Assembly (NCBI RefSeq): GCF_000741295.1 | Contig: NZ_JGZG01000009.1 | Location: 16,418 to 80,417 of the forward strand | Source: Bifidobacterium pseudolongum subsp. globosum | GTDB lineage: Bacteria; Actinomycetota; Actinomycetes; Actinomycetales; Bifidobacteriaceae | Direction of reading: 5' to 3' | Length of the DNA stretch: 64,000 nucleotides | Part shown: in pieces, positions 61,018 to 64,000 of the stretch | Layout: every line of letters starts with the position of its first letter | How positions within the stretch are numbered: position 1 is the stretch's first letter | The notes under the pieces: model-generated | Database searches by the model: none | Told to the model about the DNA's origin: nothing | What the model saw: only the letters and a program-made list of their open reading frames with translations | Translations under genes and position numbers: made by a program

Positions 61018-62283
61018 ATGGAACAGAAAGATGTGTTGCAAGCAATGCGGCATGACCATGCCGCCGAATTGAAACTGGCCGCCAGCCGTCTGGACGGAAC
61101 CGCGAAGCACACGCAGATCATCGCCTCGCCCGTGCTGTCCGAGATGACCGGTCATACGATCCTGCTCAAGCCGGAGAACCTGCAGGTCACCGGCTCGTTC
61201 AAGATCCGCGGCGCATACAACAAGATCGCCTCGCTCACCGACGAAGAGCTCGAGCGCGGCATCGTCACGGCCTCCGCAGGCAACCACGCACAGGGCGTGG
61301 CCTACGCGGCACGCGAGCGCGGCGCCAAAGCAACCATCCTCATGCCGGAAATCACCCCGCCGCTCAAGGTGGACGCCACCAAGGCGTACGGCGCCGACGT
61401 CGTGCTGCACGGCGAGGTCTTCGACGAGGCCGCCGCATACGCGATCGAACTGAGCCAGAACGAAGGCATGACGTACGTGCCGCCGTTCGACGATTACGAG
61501 GTGCTGTGCGGGCAGGGCACCATCGGCATGGAAATCCTCGAAGACGTGCCCAACGTCACCGATGTGGTGGTGCCGCTCGGCGGCGGCGGCCTCGGCGCGG
61601 GCGTGGCGCTCGCGATCAAGACATTCCGCCCAGACGTGCGTGTGATCGGCGCGATCCCCGAAGGCTCGCCCGCATGGCGCAAGTCGCTCGACGCAGGCCG
61701 CGTGATGGCGGCCGACAAGGTCGTCACCTCGGCCGAAGGCGTCGCCGTGCGCCGTCCCGGTGACCTGACCTTCGCGCTGCTCAACGAATTCCTTGACGAC
61801 CTTGTCGAGGTTTCCGAGCGCGACATCAACGAGATGATCCTGCTCATGCTCGAAAAGCACAAGATGGTCGTCGAGGCGGCCGGCGCGGTGTCGCTCGCCG
61901 CGCTCGAGCACCTCAATCTGCGTTCGCGCAAGTTCGCGGAGGCGGAGGGCGACCACGTCGTCGTGCCGATCATGTCGGGTGGCAACATCGACACCGTCAC
62001 GATCGGCGCCGTCATCCAGAAGGGCATGATCGCGCGCGGCCGCATCATGAATTTCGAAGTGGAACTGCCCGACACCCCCGGCCAGCTCGTCAAGGTCGCC
62101 ACAATCCTGGCGAAGGCGCGCGCGAACGTCATCGCGCTCGACCACGACCAGTTCAAGGCGAACGGCCACTACACGAACTCCGTCGCGCTCGGCGTGACGG
62201 TCGAGACGAATGGCCCCGAGCACATCGAGCAGGTGCTGCAGATGATGCGCGAGGCGGGGTATACGCCGAAGCGCATCTACTGA
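61018..62283 (+). CDS. ilvA: Threonine ammonia-lyase (threonine dehydratase) with ACT domain
   Basis: PLP enzyme (421 residues) that converts threonine to 2-oxobutanoate for isoleucine synthesis. The PLP lysine is in GSFKIRGAYNKI near residue 62, with TASAGNHAQGVAYAAR near 88 and the phosphate loop PLGGGGLGAG near 185. The C-terminal 80 residues form one ACT domain (FEVELPDTPGQLVKVATILAKARANVIALDHDQF), so it is the short type rather than the two-ACT E. coli IlvA. It lies alone, converging on the sirtuin gene. Confidence 0.93.
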   Translation: MEQKDVLQAMRHDHAAELKLAASRLDGTAKHTQIIASPVLSEMTGHTILLKPENLQVTGSFKIRGAYNKIASLTDEELERGIVTASAGNHAQGVAYAARERGAKATILMPEITPPLKVDATKAYGADVVLHGEVFDEAAAYAIELSQNEGMTYVPPFDDYEVLCGQGTIGMEILEDVPNVTDVVVPLGGGGLGAGVALAIKTFRPDVRVIGAIPEGSPAWRKSLDAGRVMAADKVVTSAEGVAVRRPGDLTFALLNEFLDDLVEVSERDINEMILLMLEKHKMVVEAAGAVSLAALEHLNLRSRKFAEAEGDHVVVPIMSGGNIDTVTIGAVIQKGMIARGRIMNFEVELPDTPGQLVKVATILAKARANVIALDHDQFKANGHYTNSVALGVTVETNGPEHIEQVLQMMREAGYTPKRIY

Positions 62284-62348
62284 CGCGCGCATAACGCACG
62301 AACGGCGGGATTCCGGTGAATCCCGCCGTTCGTGCGTTATGCGCGTCA
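62281..62348. terminator. Bidirectional terminator spanning both stop codons of ilvA and cobB
   Basis: Arms 62281-62313 and 62318-62348 pair over 31 bp with one 2-nt bulge and a CGGT loop. The arms begin and end exactly with the ilvA TGA and the complement of the cobB stop (TCA). Confidence 0.8.
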
Positions 62349-63101
62349 CTCCTGCGCGATCGTCTGCTCCACGAGCTCGGGCAGTGCCACGGCGATGTCG
62401 TCGTGGATCAGCCGGTCGGCGAGCGAATCGTACTGCGTGCGGCCCATGTTCATGATCGTGATCGGCACGCCGGCCTGTGCGGCAGCGGGCACGATCGACG
62501 CGGCGGGGAAGACTTCGAGTGTCGATCCGATCACCCACAGCTCGTCCGCGCGTTGGGCGGCGCGGATTGAGCGTTCCATTGCGCCTTCGGGCAGCATTTC
62601 GCCGAAATACACGACGTCCGTCTTGAGCAGCCCGTTGCACGGCATGTTCCCCTTGTACGGCAGGCGGCGGTGGCAGTGCGGGTCGGGCTCTTCGTCGAGG
62701 CGCGCCATGATGTCCGCCGTGTCGTACTTCGCATGGCACTTCATGCAGTGCGATGTGCCGATGGTGCCGTGCAGATTGACGATCTTGTCCGGGCTGTTGC
62801 CGGCCTTTTCGTGCAGCGCGTCGAAGTTCTGCGTGGCGATGAGGCTCAGCATGCCGGCTTTCTCCAGGTCGACGAGCGCGTAATGCGCCTTGCCGGGTTT
62901 CGCGTTCCATACCGGCGACTCCTTCTGCCAGCGCCACGAGTATTCGCGCGCCGCTTTGTCGGTCAGGAAGGCGTCGATGTCGTACACCTGCATTTGGTCG
63001 GGGTGCTTGGTCCATACGCCATCGGGGCCACGGAAGTCCGGGATTCCTGCGGACGTGGAGATGCCGGCCCCCGTGAGGACCATGATTTGTTTCTGTGCCA
63101 T
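62346..63101 (-). CDS. cobB: NAD-dependent protein deacylase, sirtuin family
   Basis: Sirtuin of 251 residues. The NAD loop LTGAGISTSAGIPDFRG lies at residues 9-25, TQNFDALHEKAG near 85-95, and the catalytic His in VNLHGTIGTSHCMKC near 107. The zinc site has CMKC plus a later CHRR...MPCNG; the second pair is more widely spaced than the usual CxxC. VIGSTLEVFPAA is typical. AATAGGAGCAACC precedes the ATG. It removes acyl groups from lysines, often controlling acetyl-CoA synthetase. Confidence 0.92.
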   Translation of the reverse strand: MAQKQIMVLTGAGISTSAGIPDFRGPDGVWTKHPDQMQVYDIDAFLTDKAAREYSWRWQKESPVWNAKPGKAHYALVDLEKAGMLSLIATQNFDALHEKAGNSPDKIVNLHGTIGTSHCMKCHAKYDTADIMARLDEEPDPHCHRRLPYKGNMPCNGLLKTDVVYFGEMLPEGAMERSIRAAQRADELWVIGSTLEVFPAASIVPAAAQAGVPITIMNMGRTQYDSLADRLIHDDIAVALPELVEQTIAQE

Positions 63102-63582
63102 CGGTTGCTCCTATTCGATCTGTCTATGGTCTGCCTATGTACAGGCTTACCACGGATGACACGGTGGTGGGGAAGAAGTACGTAGGGCGTGGTTGTGGGT
63201 TGTAGTTGTGTTGTGCGACACGCCGGTGGAGGTGTTGTGGTTGTTGGGTTTTGTGGGTTGCGACACGCCGGTGGGTTGTGTTGGTGGGGGTTGTGGTGTA
63301 GGTTTTTCTCTTGCTGCCGCTCGCGGTCTGGTCCGGTTCCTCCGGGTCGGGGTTGTGGGTGTGTTTGGTGGTTTGAGAACTCAATAGTGTGTACTGTACT
63401 ACTTGCCATGGGTCGCATCCGTGTGGGTGTGGCTTGTGGTTCTTGATTGCCAGTCCGATGCCCGCCCGTGTGGTACCCGAGGGGGTTTGATGGGTGTCGG
63501 GGTTTTTGTGTGACCGTCCTTCCTTATTGGATGGTCCGTCTTTTTTCTTTTTGAGAGCCGTTTGTTGGCTTTCCATGAAGGT
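63102..63582. promoter_or_regulatory. rRNA operon promoter and leader region
   Basis: A gene-free stretch of 480 bp, rich in G and T on the plus strand. It holds an exact 15-bp direct repeat GCGACACGCCGGTGG at 63215-63229 and 63260-63274, 45 bp apart. The motif TTTGAGAACTCAATAGTGTG at 63371-63390 resembles a conserved actinobacterial pre-16S leader sequence. Promoter hexamers are ambiguous: TTGTGT (63276-63281) with TAGGTT (63299-63304) and TTGAGA (63372-63377) with TGTACT (63394-63399) have suitable spacing but poor matches. Confidence 0.55.

Positions 63583-64000
<418 letters not shown>

Overview
The window comes from a high-GC actinobacterium, almost certainly Bifidobacterium. The partial 16S gene at the right edge reads as bifidobacterial. 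Gene content fits too: MurJ with a pseudokinase tail, a G5-domain transglycosylase, and alpha-galactoside and alpha-glucoside utilisation with an MsmK-type ATPase. From memory the 16S variable region looks closest to the B. pseudolongum/B. animalis group, but that is recall, not a search. The window covers the replication-origin neighbourhood.

Layout. 1-9.2 kb is the conserved origin block: dnaN (partial), a DnaA-box-rich gap, dnaA, a second box cluster, rpmH-rnpA-yidD-yidC-khpB-rsmG, a third box cluster, then parA-parB. 9.2-11.3 kb has a YdcF-like membrane protein and trxB. 11.4-16.1 kb is a ribonucleoside/ribose cassette (LacI regulator, nucleoside hydrolase, MFS transporter, ribokinase) with a perfect operator palindrome. 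16.1-25.2 kb is a cell-envelope/RNA block: murJ with pseudokinase, DUF6049 protein, NUDIX hydrolase, CCA-adding enzyme, LytR_C protein. 25.3-28.6 kb holds ispE, rsmA and an Rpf-like G5/transglycosylase, followed by a structured intergenic region and tRNA-Thr.

29.2-46.4 kb is mostly housekeeping: DsbA-like protein, Ser/Thr kinase, potassium channel, MsmK-type sugar ATPase, DUF4032 protein, rRNA methyltransferase, Ca2+-type P-ATPase, esterase, dcd, a FIVAR-like surface protein, Na+/H+ antiporter, tadA. 46.5-57.7 kb is an alpha-galactoside/alpha-glucoside locus: GH36 alpha-galactosidase, ROK regulator, binding protein plus two permeases without their own ATPase, a second GH36/raffinose-synthase-like enzyme and a GH13 alpha-glucosidase. 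A DinJ antitoxin with only the tail of its YafQ toxin interrupts it. The MsmK ATPase at 33.4 kb is the likely energiser of this transporter.

57.8-60.8 kb is the most unusual part. A 128-bp inverted-repeat element, whose arm differences all keep RNA pairing through G-U wobbles, precedes a two-gene unit of unknown function. The second gene carries eight tandem 11-residue repeats of the kind that form lipid-binding amphipathic helices, then a coiled coil and a Gly/Ala-rich hydrophobic domain. The window ends with ilvA, a sirtuin gene and the start of an rRNA operon. Two near-parS sites (in rsmG and before ilvA) suggest the whole window lies inside the ParB-bound origin domain.
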